From contig NZ_LR593886.1 of assembly GCF_901538265.1 (NCBI RefSeq), positions 744,001-808,000 of the forward strand: DNA of 64,000 nucleotides, read 5' to 3'. The notes beneath the pieces were generated by a model. That model made no database searches and was not told the origin of the DNA. It worked only from the letters and a program-made list of their open reading frames with translations. Source of the stretch: Gemmata massiliana (GTDB taxonomy: Bacteria; Planctomycetota; Planctomycetia; Gemmatales; Gemmataceae). Both the position numbers and the translations under genes were made by a program. Position 1 is the stretch's first letter. Each line of letters opens with the position of its first letter. This document shows, one piece after another, positions 51,035 through 59,889 of the stretch.

Positions 51035-52071
51035 GACGCTCTCACGGATTGTGGGTTGTGGATCGACCGCGGCGATTTTACCCGCTTCTGGGCCTGCGCT
51101 GCTATTTCTTTCCAGAAGCCCCACGCGAACCCGAAGTGGATCGCGACGAACACCATCGGGATGCGGGCGCCCACCGCGAGCGGCTTCCTCCGACCCAGGA
51201 CCGCGCCCGCGCCGAGCAACACGGCGGTGTAAAGCGCCAGGCTCGTGAGCCATAACCAGCCGAGGTACGGGACCACCAGACCCAGCGGCCCCGCGCCGAG
51301 CGCCCAGACCGTCCACAGCGGCGGTACGAGCGCGGGGAGCGAGAGCGATTTCGGGTGCTTGAAGGCCAACTTCGCGCGCCCCTTACCGTAGCGCCCGAGT
51401 TGGTAAAACAGGGCACTGAAGTTGCCCCGGGGTTCGTACACGATCTTCACTTCCGGGGTGAAGTAGCACGTCAGCCCGGCCGCGTGGACGCGCTCGTTGA
51501 ACTCCACGTCCTCGCACGCATCGAACTCCTGGTCGAACAGCCCGATGGTGTGGAACACCCGGCGCGAGTACGCGACCGCCGTGCTCTGTGGTGGGACGAA
51601 CTTCGCCTCGTTGGAATAGATGTCGGAATCGGGGTTGTGCCCGAGTCGGCTGCTCCGCGCCGCGCTCACCGCCTCTTGGAACCGCGTCGGGGACTCGACG
51701 TCCAGCGGTTGCGGGCGCCCGAGACAGTCCGCCCCGCTCGTCGCGAACGCGGCCGACAGTTTCTGCAGGTAGTCGCGGTCCGGGACGTGGCAGTGCCCGT
51801 CCACGATCACCACGACGTCCTTCGTCGCGTGGCGGATGCCGGTGTTCCGCCCGGACGACGCGAGCTTCTCGCTGTTGAACACCAGTTTCAAGTTGGAGAA
51901 CTCGGACTGGAGCCGGCGCACGACGAGCACGGTGTCGTCGGTGGACACCCCGTCGGCGACGATCACCTCGAAGTCGTCCCGCGGGAAGTCCTGTGTCAGC
52001 AACAGGCGCAGCGTGTGCTCGATCGAGCGCGATTCGTTCCGCACGGGAACGATAACGCTTACAGAAGGCAT
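51031..52071 (-). CDS. Family 2 glycosyltransferase, ExoA-like, for EPS
   Basis: 346 residues. The GT-A domain starts VSVIVPVRNESRSIEHTL; D-G-V-S-T-D-D-T; metal site in VVIVDGHCHVPDRDYL; then CEDVEFNERVHAAG. The final ~100 residues form 2-3 transmembrane helices (FALVPPLWTVWALGAGPL-like region, WLTSLALYTAVLLGAGAVL), a layout typical of EPS-polymerising transferases such as ExoA. It follows the sugar transferase in the EPS operon. Adds a sugar to the lipid-linked repeat unit. Confidence 0.88.
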   Translation of the reverse strand: MPSVSVIVPVRNESRSIEHTLRLLLTQDFPRDDFEVIVADGVSTDDTVLVVRRLQSEFSNLKLVFNSEKLASSGRNTGIRHATKDVVVIVDGHCHVPDRDYLQKLSAAFATSGADCLGRPQPLDVESPTRFQEAVSAARSSRLGHNPDSDIYSNEAKFVPPQSTAVAYSRRVFHTIGLFDQEFDACEDVEFNERVHAAGLTCYFTPEVKIVYEPRGNFSALFYQLGRYGKGRAKLAFKHPKSLSLPALVPPLWTVWALGAGPLGLVVPYLGWLWLTSLALYTAVLLGAGAVLGRRKPLAVGARIPMVFVAIHFGFAWGFWKEIAAQAQKRVKSPRSIHNPQSVRAS

Positions 52072-52083
52072 GTCTCGTCTCCG

Positions 52084-52147
52084 GGCGCCCGCCCTTTATG
52101 GGCGGCACCTGTTGTTCGGTAGCCCGTCGCCCACAAGGGCGGGGCGC
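52084..52147. repeat. Paired small palindromes between EPS genes
   Basis: ggcgcccgccctttatgggc at 52084 and an inverted copy ending at 52147 share about 17 of 21 positions; each can fold by itself. The element lies in the 76-nt gap between the sugar transferase stop and the GT2 start, the same architecture as at 1418-1538. Confidence 0.6.
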
Positions 52148-52879
52148 CTATTCCGTGGGGACGCGCGGGGCGCGGTAGTACAGGTGCTTGAGGCCGATTA
52201 CTTTGAGGGCGGTGGCACCGAGGATGAACAGTTCCATGCCCAGCGAGCGCGAGCGGATGTAGAAGCGGTCGTAAGCGACCTTGTTTCGCACACTCCGGAT
52301 GCACGAATCCGGCGGCAGGTGGATCTGGGCGAACCCGGTGATTCCCGGCTTCACCGCGTGCCGCCGGTCGTACCCCACGACTGCCTCGCGCAGCTTTTTC
52401 ACGATCTCGGGGCGTTCCGGGCGCGGCCCGACCAAGCTCATTTCACCCTTCATCACGTTGAACAGTTGGGGCAGTTCATCCAGGTGCAGTTTGCGCATCA
52501 CGCGCCCCACTGGGGTGACGCGCGCGTCACCCGGCGTGCTCCACTGCGGCCCCGTGAGGCGCTCGCAGTCGTGGTGCATCGTGCGGACCTTGTACAGCGT
52601 GAACACGCGCCCGCCGCGGCCCACGCGCGACTGCGTGTAGAGTGCGGGGCCGGGCGACGTGAGTCGGACCAGAGCGATGCACGCCAAAATAGCCGGCAGT
52701 GCGGGCACGAGCATGAGGGCGGCCGATACGAAGTCGGTCGCGGTTTTTACGCGCTCACGGGCCGAGAGCGGGGGCACGGACGGGGGGCTGGCGCTGCGCA
52801 ACCGGGCGACGTGGGGAGCGGGTGTTCGCAACGCGGACCTCTGGTTATCCCGGGCGGGCGACATCCGTTTCACGTTCAT
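52148..52879 (-). CDS. Undecaprenyl-phosphate sugar transferase (WcaJ/EpsL C-terminal type)
   Basis: 243 residues from the ATG at 52879. A Ser/Pro/Arg-rich N-terminal tail precedes one hydrophobic segment (DFVSAALMLVPALPAILACI) and the catalytic domain: R-L-T-S-P-G-P-A-L-Y-T-Q-S-R-V-G-R-G-G-R-V-F, YKVRTMHHDCE, R-K-L-H-L-D-E-L-P-Q-L-F-N-V-M-K-G-E-M-S-L-V-G-P-R-P, and VKPGITGFAQI. This family transfers the first sugar-1-phosphate to undecaprenyl phosphate, starting the EPS repeat unit at the cytoplasmic membrane. It is the short form without a CoA-binding-like domain. Confidence 0.92.
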   Translation of the reverse strand: MNVKRMSPARDNQRSALRTPAPHVARLRSASPPSVPPLSARERVKTATDFVSAALMLVPALPAILACIALVRLTSPGPALYTQSRVGRGGRVFTLYKVRTMHHDCERLTGPQWSTPGDARVTPVGRVMRKLHLDELPQLFNVMKGEMSLVGPRPERPEIVKKLREAVVGYDRRHAVKPGITGFAQIHLPPDSCIRSVRNKVAYDRFYIRSRSLGMELFILGATALKVIGLKHLYYRAPRVPTE

Positions 52880-52988
52880 CAGGTGCGATCCTCGCTTCGC
52901 TCGGGCGACCAACCGGTGACGGGGGAACGGTGCGTGATGGGAATCGTGGCGGTGCGCGCCAAAGTTCGGCGCGCCGCTGGGCGCGTCG

Positions 52989-53639
52989 TTAGTGGCCGAA
53001 CGCTGCGGAGTACTGCGCCCACGTCGAGAGCACGAACGCCTTCGTCGTCGCGTCGTCTTCCGGGGTTTTGTCGCCCTCGCTGTCCCCGAGCGGGGTGGCG
53101 ATGTAGACCTTGTAGATCGTGGGGGCGCGCAACTGGCTGGCGAACTGCCAGCGCGGGTTGTCCGGGGCGACCCACTCGCCCTCGGTCGTCCACGCCCAAC
53201 GCACCCGCACGCGGTCGCGCTTCGTTTTGGTCTCCTTCTCGAAGTCCGCGACGTACACAGTCGCCGGGCCGCCGGGCAGGTCGATCGTTTCCTTGTGGGC
53301 CGCGCGGAGCGTCTTGTACCCGCTGCCCGGGTAGCACACGTCGGGCGTGTGCGTCGCGACCGAACCCGGGATGCCGCTAATGAAGCTGACCACCGCACTG
53401 TGCTGACCGTCCGGCGCCAGGTAGCGCCGGCTGGTGGCTGTGCTGCGCTCGTTCAGGGGCATGTCGGTGTCCACGTTCTCGGACTGCCAGCCCTCGAACC
53501 GGACCTCCAGTGCGTGGAGCCGGTCGGTGCGCCCCCCGTCGGACGCGATCAGATCCCACCGCTGCGTGACCGAGCCGTTGAGCAGCGCGCCGCACACGAC
53601 CAGCCCGAGAATGGAACAGAACGTGAGTGGTTTCATCAT
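52989..53639 (-). CDS. EpsI-like exosortase-associated protein (DUF3485)
   Basis: 216 residues from the paired ATG at 53639 with gagga upstream. An N-terminal hydrophobic segment (TFCSILGLVVCGALLNG) is followed by EpsI-type sequence: F-E-G-W-Q-S-E-N, S-R-R-Y-L-A-P-D-G-Q-H-S-A-V-V-S-F-I, H-T-P-D-V-C-Y-P-G-S-G-Y. The C-Y-P-G-S-G motif is diagnostic for DUF3485/EpsI, which accompanies exosortases in EPS clusters. Its exact role is unknown; membrane-anchored, outside face. Confidence 0.85.
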   Translation of the reverse strand: MMKPLTFCSILGLVVCGALLNGSVTQRWDLIASDGGRTDRLHALEVRFEGWQSENVDTDMPLNERSTATSRRYLAPDGQHSAVVSFISGIPGSVATHTPDVCYPGSGYKTLRAAHKETIDLPGGPATVYVADFEKETKTKRDRVRVRWAWTTEGEWVAPDNPRWQFASQLRAPTIYKVYIATPLGDSEGDKTPEDDATTKAFVLSTWAQYSAAFGH

Positions 53640-53650
53640 GGTGCTCCTCG

Positions 53651-53681
53651 AAAACGCCCCGCGCCCCTGTTTGGGCGCGGG
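53651..53681 (-). terminator. Hairpin with short T run between the kinase-like and EpsI genes
   Basis: Perfect 9-nt arms (53658-53666, 53673-53681) with a 6-nt loop and four T on the minus strand. It may attenuate transcription inside the EPS operon. Confidence 0.55.
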
Positions 53682-53695
53682 AGAGGGGATTCTGT

Positions 53696-55999
53696 TTAGC
53701 AGAGGGCTTCTTGTTCGGTCGCGCCGATGTAGACGATGCCGGAGTACGGGATCTCCATCGCCGCGACGCGGTCCGCGGCGCGCTTCAACAGCGGAGAGAC
53801 GGTTTCGCGGTACTTGGCGCACATCAGCACCACCTCGCACCGCCGGGCCACCTCGACCGATTCCGCCACGGTCAGCAGCGCGTGTCCGTGGATCACGACG
53901 CAGTCGTAGGGCTCCTTCAGCTTCGCGAGCAGGGCCTCGAGCTTCTCGCCGGTCGCGGCTTTGCGGGCCTCGTCGGACCACTTCCCGGCCGGGAGCATGT
54001 GCAACCCGCTGGGCAGGAACTGCACCGCGGCCCGCGGGTCGATTTCCGCGCGGAGCAGTTCGCACACGCCGGCCGCGTTCGGGACGCCCGCGTAGGGGTG
54101 CAGGGCCGGTTCCCGCAAATCGAAATCCACGAGGAGCGTCTTGTAGCCGGCCTGGGCCAGGCTGCTCGCCAGCCCGAACGCGGTGAACGCCTTGCCCTCG
54201 TCCCCGATCGGGCTGGTGACGCCGATGGTGGTGGCGCCGCGGCTCAACCACGTCTGCGAGACGTAGGCGCGGAGCTTGTCGATGGCCTCGTTCGTGGCCG
54301 CGCGCTTGACCGGGTCGCGCCCGCCGCCCTGGGCCGCGGTCGCGTCTCCGGGGGCACACGGGATCACCCCCACCACCGGCGCGGGCGAGGACGTCTTCAC
54401 GTCGGCGAGCGAGCTCACGCGCTTCGACATCATCTCGAACCCGAGCACGCCCAGTGCCATCAGCACGAAACCCATGATGCTGGCGAACGCGGTGCCGAGG
54501 ATCTGCTTCTTGGTGTCCTTCTGGGTCGGGACCGACGCGGGTTGGAGGATCTCGACGCGGGGCGGGGACTCTACCGCCAGTTTGAGCAGCTCCTTCTGGA
54601 GAATCAGGCGGCGGAAAACGCTGTCAACGGTTTCGAGGTCGCTGTTCTCGGGCAGGTACGGTTCCTTATCGAAACGCGACAGGAACCCGCCGGTGCTCTT
54701 CTCGGGCGGCGCGGGCAGTTCCATCAGTTGCTTCATCGCCCGCGGGAGCGCGTCCTTCGCGTGGTCGAGTTGCTCCTGGTGGCTCTGGATTCTCTGAATG
54801 ATCTTTTCCAACTCGGTCGCGACCTCCCGCGCCTCTTTGACGCGCCGCTCGCGCTCGATCGTTTGGAGCTTTTCGGACCGAATTTCTTCCCACCGGGCCT
54901 TGTCCGATTCGTAGGCGTGCTTCAGTTCGAGGACCGCGGGGTTGTTTTTGTTGGTGCTCGTGTCCTCGCGAGTTTTCCAGAGCTGGTACGATTGAATCAT
55001 CCGGTACTTGGCCGCCTGCACGTCCTGGTCGTTGCGATCGATCGCGTCCTCGATCGACTTCGGCGGCGGGGCCTTTTGCATGGCCTCCAGCTTGTCTTGC
55101 AGCACCTTTTGTTGGCGCTCGTAGTCGCGGATGAGGAGCGGCAACTGGTCGACTTTCTCCCGGTTCTTCATGATCTCGTTGATGAAGAAATCGGGACCAA
55201 CGCGGTTGAGGATGACTTGGGGCAGAGTGCCCGCGGTGGGAACCGGGGCCGGGACCGCTCCGGGTGCGGCCGGGGCTACCGGCGCGGCCGGGCCCGTGAC
55301 GCCCCCCGCGGGGATCAGCCCGTTGCCCCCGTCCTTTGCGGTCGCGCCGGGCTTCGTGGCGCGGCTCGCGAGCTTGTTTCTGACGTTGGTGTACCACTCT
55401 TCGACCTGTCCCAGGAGCTTGCGCGAGTCGCGCACTTCCCGCTCCACCACTTGCTCGATGAACGCCTTCTGCACCGCGTCCACGATCTTCTTCGCGTCGT
55501 CCGGGGCGTGGCCCTTGAACGTGATCCGGATCAGCTCGGACCCGTCCTGCCCCGACACGATCAGCTCCTCGTCGAGGTACTTGAGGGGCTCCTTTTGGGC
55601 CTTGATCGTGGGGAGATCCTTGATATCGCGGAGGGCCGCGTTGAGCACGAACTCGGACTTGATGAGCGCGGAGGTCGTTTTCGTGTACGTGACGAAGTCC
55701 GTCTTGGCCTGCTGCTGGTTACCCTGGCCCGCGATCGTGGCCTGCACCGCCGACACCTTGAGTATCCCCGTGGACTCGTACTTGCTGGCGAGCAGGTCCC
55801 ACGCGACGAACGCCCCGGCCCCGCCGAGCAGCGTGCCGCAGAACGCGATCATCAGCCAGTGGAGCCGCAAGTAAATGAGCACGCGCGCCGCCGGGTTGTC
55901 GTCCGGCTTCGCGCCGGGGCGCGCGGCCTGGCGCGGCGCCCGCGGCGGCGCGGAGTGGGCCGTGGGTGCGGCGTGCGTGGCGAACGAGGGTCCGTTCAT
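53696..55999 (-). CDS. Polysaccharide chain-length/tyrosine-kinase-like protein with degenerate nucleotide site
   Basis: 767 residues from the ATG at 55999. After a Pro/Ala-rich cytoplasmic tail (~1-50) come a Wzz-type periplasmic region between two transmembrane helices (~58-80, and ~475-500 ATAF/GFVLMALGVLGF), with extended coiled coils. The C-terminal ~200 residues look like a BY-kinase: GVTSPIGDEGKAFTAFGLAS and LLVDFDLREPALHPY (Walker A'). The Walker A Ser/Thr is replaced by Ala (EGKA) and the Walker B Asp is lost (CVVIHGHALL instead of VIID), and there is no Tyr cluster at the end. It is probably a pseudokinase that still controls chain length. Encoded next to exosortase and EpsI. Confidence 0.88.
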   Translation of the reverse strand: MNGPSFATHAAPTAHSAPPRAPRQAARPGAKPDDNPAARVLIYLRLHWLMIAFCGTLLGGAGAFVAWDLLASKYESTGILKVSAVQATIAGQGNQQQAKTDFVTYTKTTSALIKSEFVLNAALRDIKDLPTIKAQKEPLKYLDEELIVSGQDGSELIRITFKGHAPDDAKKIVDAVQKAFIEQVVEREVRDSRKLLGQVEEWYTNVRNKLASRATKPGATAKDGGNGLIPAGGVTGPAAPVAPAAPGAVPAPVPTAGTLPQVILNRVGPDFFINEIMKNREKVDQLPLLIRDYERQQKVLQDKLEAMQKAPPPKSIEDAIDRNDQDVQAAKYRMIQSYQLWKTREDTSTNKNNPAVLELKHAYESDKARWEEIRSEKLQTIERERRVKEAREVATELEKIIQRIQSHQEQLDHAKDALPRAMKQLMELPAPPEKSTGGFLSRFDKEPYLPENSDLETVDSVFRRLILQKELLKLAVESPPRVEILQPASVPTQKDTKKQILGTAFASIMGFVLMALGVLGFEMMSKRVSSLADVKTSSPAPVVGVIPCAPGDATAAQGGGRDPVKRAATNEAIDKLRAYVSQTWLSRGATTIGVTSPIGDEGKAFTAFGLASSLAQAGYKTLLVDFDLREPALHPYAGVPNAAGVCELLRAEIDPRAAVQFLPSGLHMLPAGKWSDEARKAATGEKLEALLAKLKEPYDCVVIHGHALLTVAESVEVARRCEVVLMCAKYRETVSPLLKRAADRVAAMEIPYSGIVYIGATEQEALC

Positions 56000-56051
56000 G
56001 GCCTGAATCCGTTCAGGTAATGTGGCGGGGCCGAAGGGGTGTAACACGGTT

Positions 56052-56077
56052 CCCGGCCCTCGTCAGTGAGGGCCGGG
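56052..56077 (-). repeat. Intercistronic hairpin between exosortase and chain-length genes
   Basis: Ten-nt perfect arms (56052-56061, 56068-56077) with a 6-nt loop and no T run, in the 88-nt gap between the two genes. It may stabilise or punctuate the mRNA. Confidence 0.5.
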
Positions 56078-56087
56078 CCACTGGGAA

Positions 56088-56981
56088 TCAGGTCCGAGAC
56101 GGGTCGACCACGAGCCGCTTGAGCACCCACAATTCGAGTGCGAGCAGCGCGAGGCCGATGAAGATCATCATGTAGCCGTAGCCGTCGTGGAGGAACGCGC
56201 GCGTCCCCTCGTCGGTGATGTTGGCGAAGCTCACGCCGGTCGCCGCGATGCGGAGCACGTTCGTGAGGATCGCGATGGGGATGATGCCGAGCAGCACCAT
56301 CAGCTTCTCGAACCGGCTGCGCTGCATCATGAGCACGGCCCCGACCGAGAACGCGGCGAACGTGACCATCATCTTCAGCCCGCTGCAGGCGTCCACGACC
56401 CCGATCCGGACGTCGTCGATGAGGATCAGGTTGCCGTCGCGGATGGCCGGCAGCCCGAGCGTTTGCAGCAGAAACGTGCTGCAAACCGTCGCGATCACCT
56501 TGAGCGGCGAGCCGACGTTGCGCTCGAGTTCGTAGGGGAGCGGGACCATGAACACCAGGAACGCGATCGCCGGCGCGGTGAACTTCGCCAGCGGTATTCC
56601 GCCGACCGCGAGGCTCACAGCGACGAGCGCGAGCAGTAGTGAGGCCGCGTCGAGCTGGTAGAACAGCAGCGCCCCGGCCACGGCGCGCATCGCGAGGATC
56701 GCGACCAGTATCGCGCACCCCAGGACCGGGAGGGGTTTGAGTACGAGTGCGTCGCTCTTCCACCCGCGCCACAAGAGGAACGCGGAGAAGAACGGCACGA
56801 GCAGGCCGTGTGAATATTGGGGGTCGTTCAGCCACTTGTCAGCGAACACGCTGAGCATGGGCAGGTACGCCCAGCCGAGAACGGCGGCGAGCGCCGCGCC
56901 CTGCCAGATTGCGATGCGCGACTTCACGGAAGCCGACGCGGGAGCGGGTAAAGTCGGTGATGCGAAGCTAACTGACGACAT
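56088..56981 (-). CDS. Exosortase (cysteine transpeptidase for PEP-CTERM-type sorting)
   Basis: 297 residues from the ATG at 56981. About eight transmembrane helices carry the catalytic triad: C199 (V-V-D-A-C-S-G-L), R245 (T-N-V-L-R-I-A) and H265 (FLHDGYGYMM). This matches the exosortase/archaeosortase superfamily, which cleaves proteins at PEP-CTERM signals or helps export EPS. The first ~25 residues are Ser/Pro-rich. No PEP-CTERM substrate was found in the window. First gene of the minus-strand EPS cluster. Confidence 0.92.
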   Translation of the reverse strand: MSSVSFASPTLPAPASASVKSRIAIWQGAALAAVLGWAYLPMLSVFADKWLNDPQYSHGLLVPFFSAFLLWRGWKSDALVLKPLPVLGCAILVAILAMRAVAGALLFYQLDAASLLLALVAVSLAVGGIPLAKFTAPAIAFLVFMVPLPYELERNVGSPLKVIATVCSTFLLQTLGLPAIRDGNLILIDDVRIGVVDACSGLKMMVTFAAFSVGAVLMMQRSRFEKLMVLLGIIPIAILTNVLRIAATGVSFANITDEGTRAFLHDGYGYMMIFIGLALLALELWVLKRLVVDPSRT

Positions 56982-57118
56982 CCGTGTCCCCGTGCGAACC
57001 GGGCGATCGCGGGTCCAATCCGTGACCCGGAATCCGAACCGAGCGGAATTGTGGCAGATGAGACTGGGGCGAATCAACCCCAATTGCGGGGCGGCATCCG
57101 CTTCGTTTTACGGCCGGC

Positions 57119-57814
57119 TCAGGCGTCGTATTTGGTCTTCACTTTTCGGTAATGGCTCGCCAACGGATGATTTGCCCCAATCCACTTGTCGAATGACTCA
57201 GCGTTCAAATACGGCGAGTCCAGTCGACACACACTCACAAACGTCGGCCTTACTCTAGCCATTTTGTAGGCTTGCAGCTTGTGGTGACCGTCAAGAACGA
57301 AATCGCACCAGCCTCCCGGGACGGCAACAGTTAGCGCAATCGGCCGGTAGCCGCTCCGTATGCGCTCCAGATAGTGTGTGACTTGGCTTTGGCTGAGTGA
57401 ATCGGTTGCTTGAGTAAGCACGAGCGTGCTTCCAACCGGGTAGTAATGGTCGTATTTTGCGTCAAAGTCCCAGGAAGAATCGAACTCGATGTAACTGCAG
57501 TCGGAACATGATTCCACGTAACGGATCTCGTATCGCCCCGGAACCATTAGTTCGATAAACGGGTAGATCTGCGAGCTGATCGGAGCTTCGGGAAGCCAGT
57601 GACCGGCTAGAGTGTGCCTGAGCGAGCGGAGTTCGCTCTCGCAGTCGGTTCGGCCGGCACGGGCTAGGTACTGGGCAACACTCCCCTCACAATCGGACCA
57701 GTTGAGTGCAATCGGTTGACCACCCACCACCAGCGCCAAGTCGAAGCCACCTCCGCGAACATCGATTAGCGAACGGCTTGCGGTAAGGTCGACTATTTCT
57801 GCGTGTTCACCCAC
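57119..57814 (-). CDS. Hypothetical protein with ParB-like D-G-H-H motif
   Basis: 231 residues from a GTG at 57814 with aaaggagc upstream. A conserved-looking block WCDFVLDGHHKLQAYKMA near residue 165-185 resembles the D-G-x-H-R motif of ParB/sulfiredoxin-like nuclease folds. Before it are E-S-C-S-D-C-S-Y-I-E (two cysteines) and D-F-D-A-K-Y-D-H-Y-Y. No signal or membrane segment. It stands alone; function unknown, and the motif is only suggestive. Confidence 0.65.
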   Translation of the reverse strand: MGEHAEIVDLTASRSLIDVRGGGFDLALVVGGQPIALNWSDCEGSVAQYLARAGRTDCESELRSLRHTLAGHWLPEAPISSQIYPFIELMVPGRYEIRYVESCSDCSYIEFDSSWDFDAKYDHYYPVGSTLVLTQATDSLSQSQVTHYLERIRSGYRPIALTVAVPGGWCDFVLDGHHKLQAYKMARVRPTFVSVCRLDSPYLNAESFDKWIGANHPLASHYRKVKTKYDA

Positions 57815-57954
57815 CGTCGCGCTCCTTTCGGCGTATCAGGCGCGGCCGTGCCCGGTGCAAAACACGGTCGCAGCAGTTTTGCCCGACGCCTTTGATAAGC
57901 CGGAAATGTGGGCGACGGATTGCGTGGTCCTTACACTTCCGGCTCACCCACCCT

Positions 57955-59589
57955 TCACTTCTTCCCCGCTCGATAGCGCTTGATGAGCGCGTTCGTCGAG
58001 CTGTCGTGCTTCAGTTCCGGTTCGGTCGCGGATTCGAGTTCCGGCGCGATCTTCGATGCGAGCACCTTGCCCAGTTCCACGCCCCACTGGTCGAACGAGC
58101 CGATGTCCCAGATTACGCCCTGAGTGAACACGATGTGTTCGTACAGCGCGACCAGCGTGCCCAGCGCGAACGGCGTGAGCTTCTCCACCAGCAGCACGTT
58201 CGACGGGCGGTTGCCGGGGAACGTCTTGTGCGGCACCAGCCAGTCGGCGACCTTATCGGCCCGGACCTGCTCAGCGGTCTTGCCGAACGCCAGTGCCTCG
58301 GCCTGAGCGAACACGTTCGCCGTGAGCAGGTCGTGGTGCCGGCCGACCGGGTTGAGCGACTTGCAGAACGCGATGAAGTCGCACGGGATAAGTTTCGTCC
58401 CCTGGTGAATGAGTTGATAGAAGCTGTGCTGGCCGTTCGTCCCCGGTTCGCCCCAATACACCGCGCCGGTCTGGTAATCGACTTCCGCGCCGCCGAGCGT
58501 GACGCGCTTCCCGTTGCTCTCCATCGTGAGCTGTTGCAGGTACGCCGGGAACCGCTTCAGGTACTGGTCGTAGGGCAGCACCGCGACCGTTTCGGCACCG
58601 AAGAAGCTGCCGTACCAGACGCTAATCAGGCCCATGAGCGCGGGCAGGTTCTTCTCGAACGGCGCGGTGCGGAAGTGCTCGTCCATCGCGTGGAAACCGG
58701 CGAGCATCTCGCGGAAGTTGGTCGGCCCGAGCGCGAGCACCGTGGCGAGGCCCACCGCGGAGTCCATCGAGTAGCGCCCGCCGACCCAGTCCCAGAACCC
58801 GAACATGTTCGCGGAGTTGATGCCGAACTCTTCGACCTTCGCCTTGTTCGTGCTGACCGCGACGAAGTGCTTGGCGACCGCGGCCTTGTCCTTCAGTGTG
58901 GCCAGCGACCACGCCCGCGCGCTTTCCGCGTTGGTCATCGTCTCTTGCGTGGTGAACGTCTTCGAGCAGACGATGAACAGCGTTTCGGCCGGGTCGAGGT
59001 CGCGCACGGTCTCGGCGAAATCGGTGCCGTCCACGTTCGAGAGGAATCGGAACGTGAGTTCGCGCTGGGCATAGAACCGCAGGGCTTCGTTCGCCATTAC
59101 CGGGCCAAGATCGGACCCGCCGATCCCGATGTTGACGACGTTCTTGATGGATTTGCCCGTGAAGCCCTTCCACTCACCGGAGCGGACGCGATCGGCGAAC
59201 GCGCTCATTGCGTCGAGAACTTCGTGAACCTCGGGTACGACGTTCGTGCCGTCGACCGTGACAGTTGCGCCCTTCGGAGCACGGAGGGCCGTGTGCAGCA
59301 CCGCCCGGTTCTCGGTGATGTTGATCTTCTCGCCGCTGAACATTGCGTTAATGCGGCCCTTGAGGTCGCATTCCGTCGCGAGCGCGAGGAGCAGTTTCAG
59401 CGTTTCGTCGGTCACGCGGTTCTTCGAGTAATCGAGGAAGATACCGGTGGCTTCCGCGGTCAAGCGCGTCCCGCGCCCCGGGTCGCTCGCGAACAGGTCG
59501 CGCAAGTGGGTGGTTCGCACCGTTTGGTAGTGCGATTGCAGTGCGGCCCACGCGGGGCGCTGGGTGAGCGGGGTGCGTTCGGCGGCCAT
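57955..59589 (-). CDS. pgi: Glucose-6-phosphate isomerase
   Basis: 544 residues, with RBS aggagat upstream. PGI signatures are present: [53 protein letters not shown] and [10 protein letters not shown] at ~495. Interconverts glucose-6-phosphate and fructose-6-phosphate in glycolysis/gluconeogenesis, which also feeds nucleotide-sugar synthesis for the EPS. Cytoplasmic. Single gene on the minus strand. Confidence 0.98.
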   Translation of the reverse strand: MAAERTPLTQRPAWAALQSHYQTVRTTHLRDLFASDPGRGTRLTAEATGIFLDYSKNRVTDETLKLLLALATECDLKGRINAMFSGEKINITENRAVLHTALRAPKGATVTVDGTNVVPEVHEVLDAMSAFADRVRSGEWKGFTGKSIKNVVNIGIGGSDLGPVMANEALRFYAQRELTFRFLSNVDGTDFAETVRDLDPAETLFIVCSKTFTTQETMTNAESARAWSLATLKDKAAVAKHFVAVSTNKAKVEEFGINSANMFGFWDWVGGRYSMDSAVGLATVLALGPTNFREMLAGFHAMDEHFRTAPFEKNLPALMGLISVWYGSFFGAETVAVLPYDQYLKRFPAYLQQLTMESNGKRVTLGGAEVDYQTGAVYWGEPGTNGQHSFYQLIHQGTKLIPCDFIAFCKSLNPVGRHHDLLTANVFAQAEALAFGKTAEQVRADKVADWLVPHKTFPGNRPSNVLLVEKLTPFALGTLVALYEHIVFTQGVIWDIGSFDQWGVELGKVLASKIAPELESATEPELKHDSSTNALIKRYRAGKK

Positions 59590-59889
59590 TGGGGAATCTC
59601 CTGGGGGTGGCCGCTAATGTACCGCGTTCTGCAACCGGTTCCACGATTGACCTTAGAAATGCTTCGGGACCGCCGCTCTGATCTACACACGCTCTTAATC
59701 ATTCCACTTTTCGGCAGATTACGGCTTGCGGTTCGGTAGGCTTGTCGGCCACAGTATTCGTCTCGCTGGTACTCCGAACGGTCCGGATGGGTGCTCGTCT
59801 TTGGCGCCCGTGGTACGGACTTATGTTTGCACCAATCACAGGGGTACCGGCCGGCGCGACCTCGAACCCATTAACACAAAGAAATTTCG
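59590..59889. other. Intergenic region, no gene seen
   Basis: About 300 nt between the divergent pgi and acyltransferase-like genes. It has no supported coding frame. A run around 59690-59735 is AT-richer; no clear promoter pair could be assigned. Confidence 0.5.

Noticed and set aside
53627-56020. Long plus-strand frame over the chain-length/kinase-like gene
   Set aside because: Antisense shadow; no motifs, and the minus strand carries the Wzz-like and Walker A' sequences.
57892-59739. Long plus-strand frame over pgi
   Set aside because: Antisense of an unmistakable glucose-6-phosphate isomerase gene.
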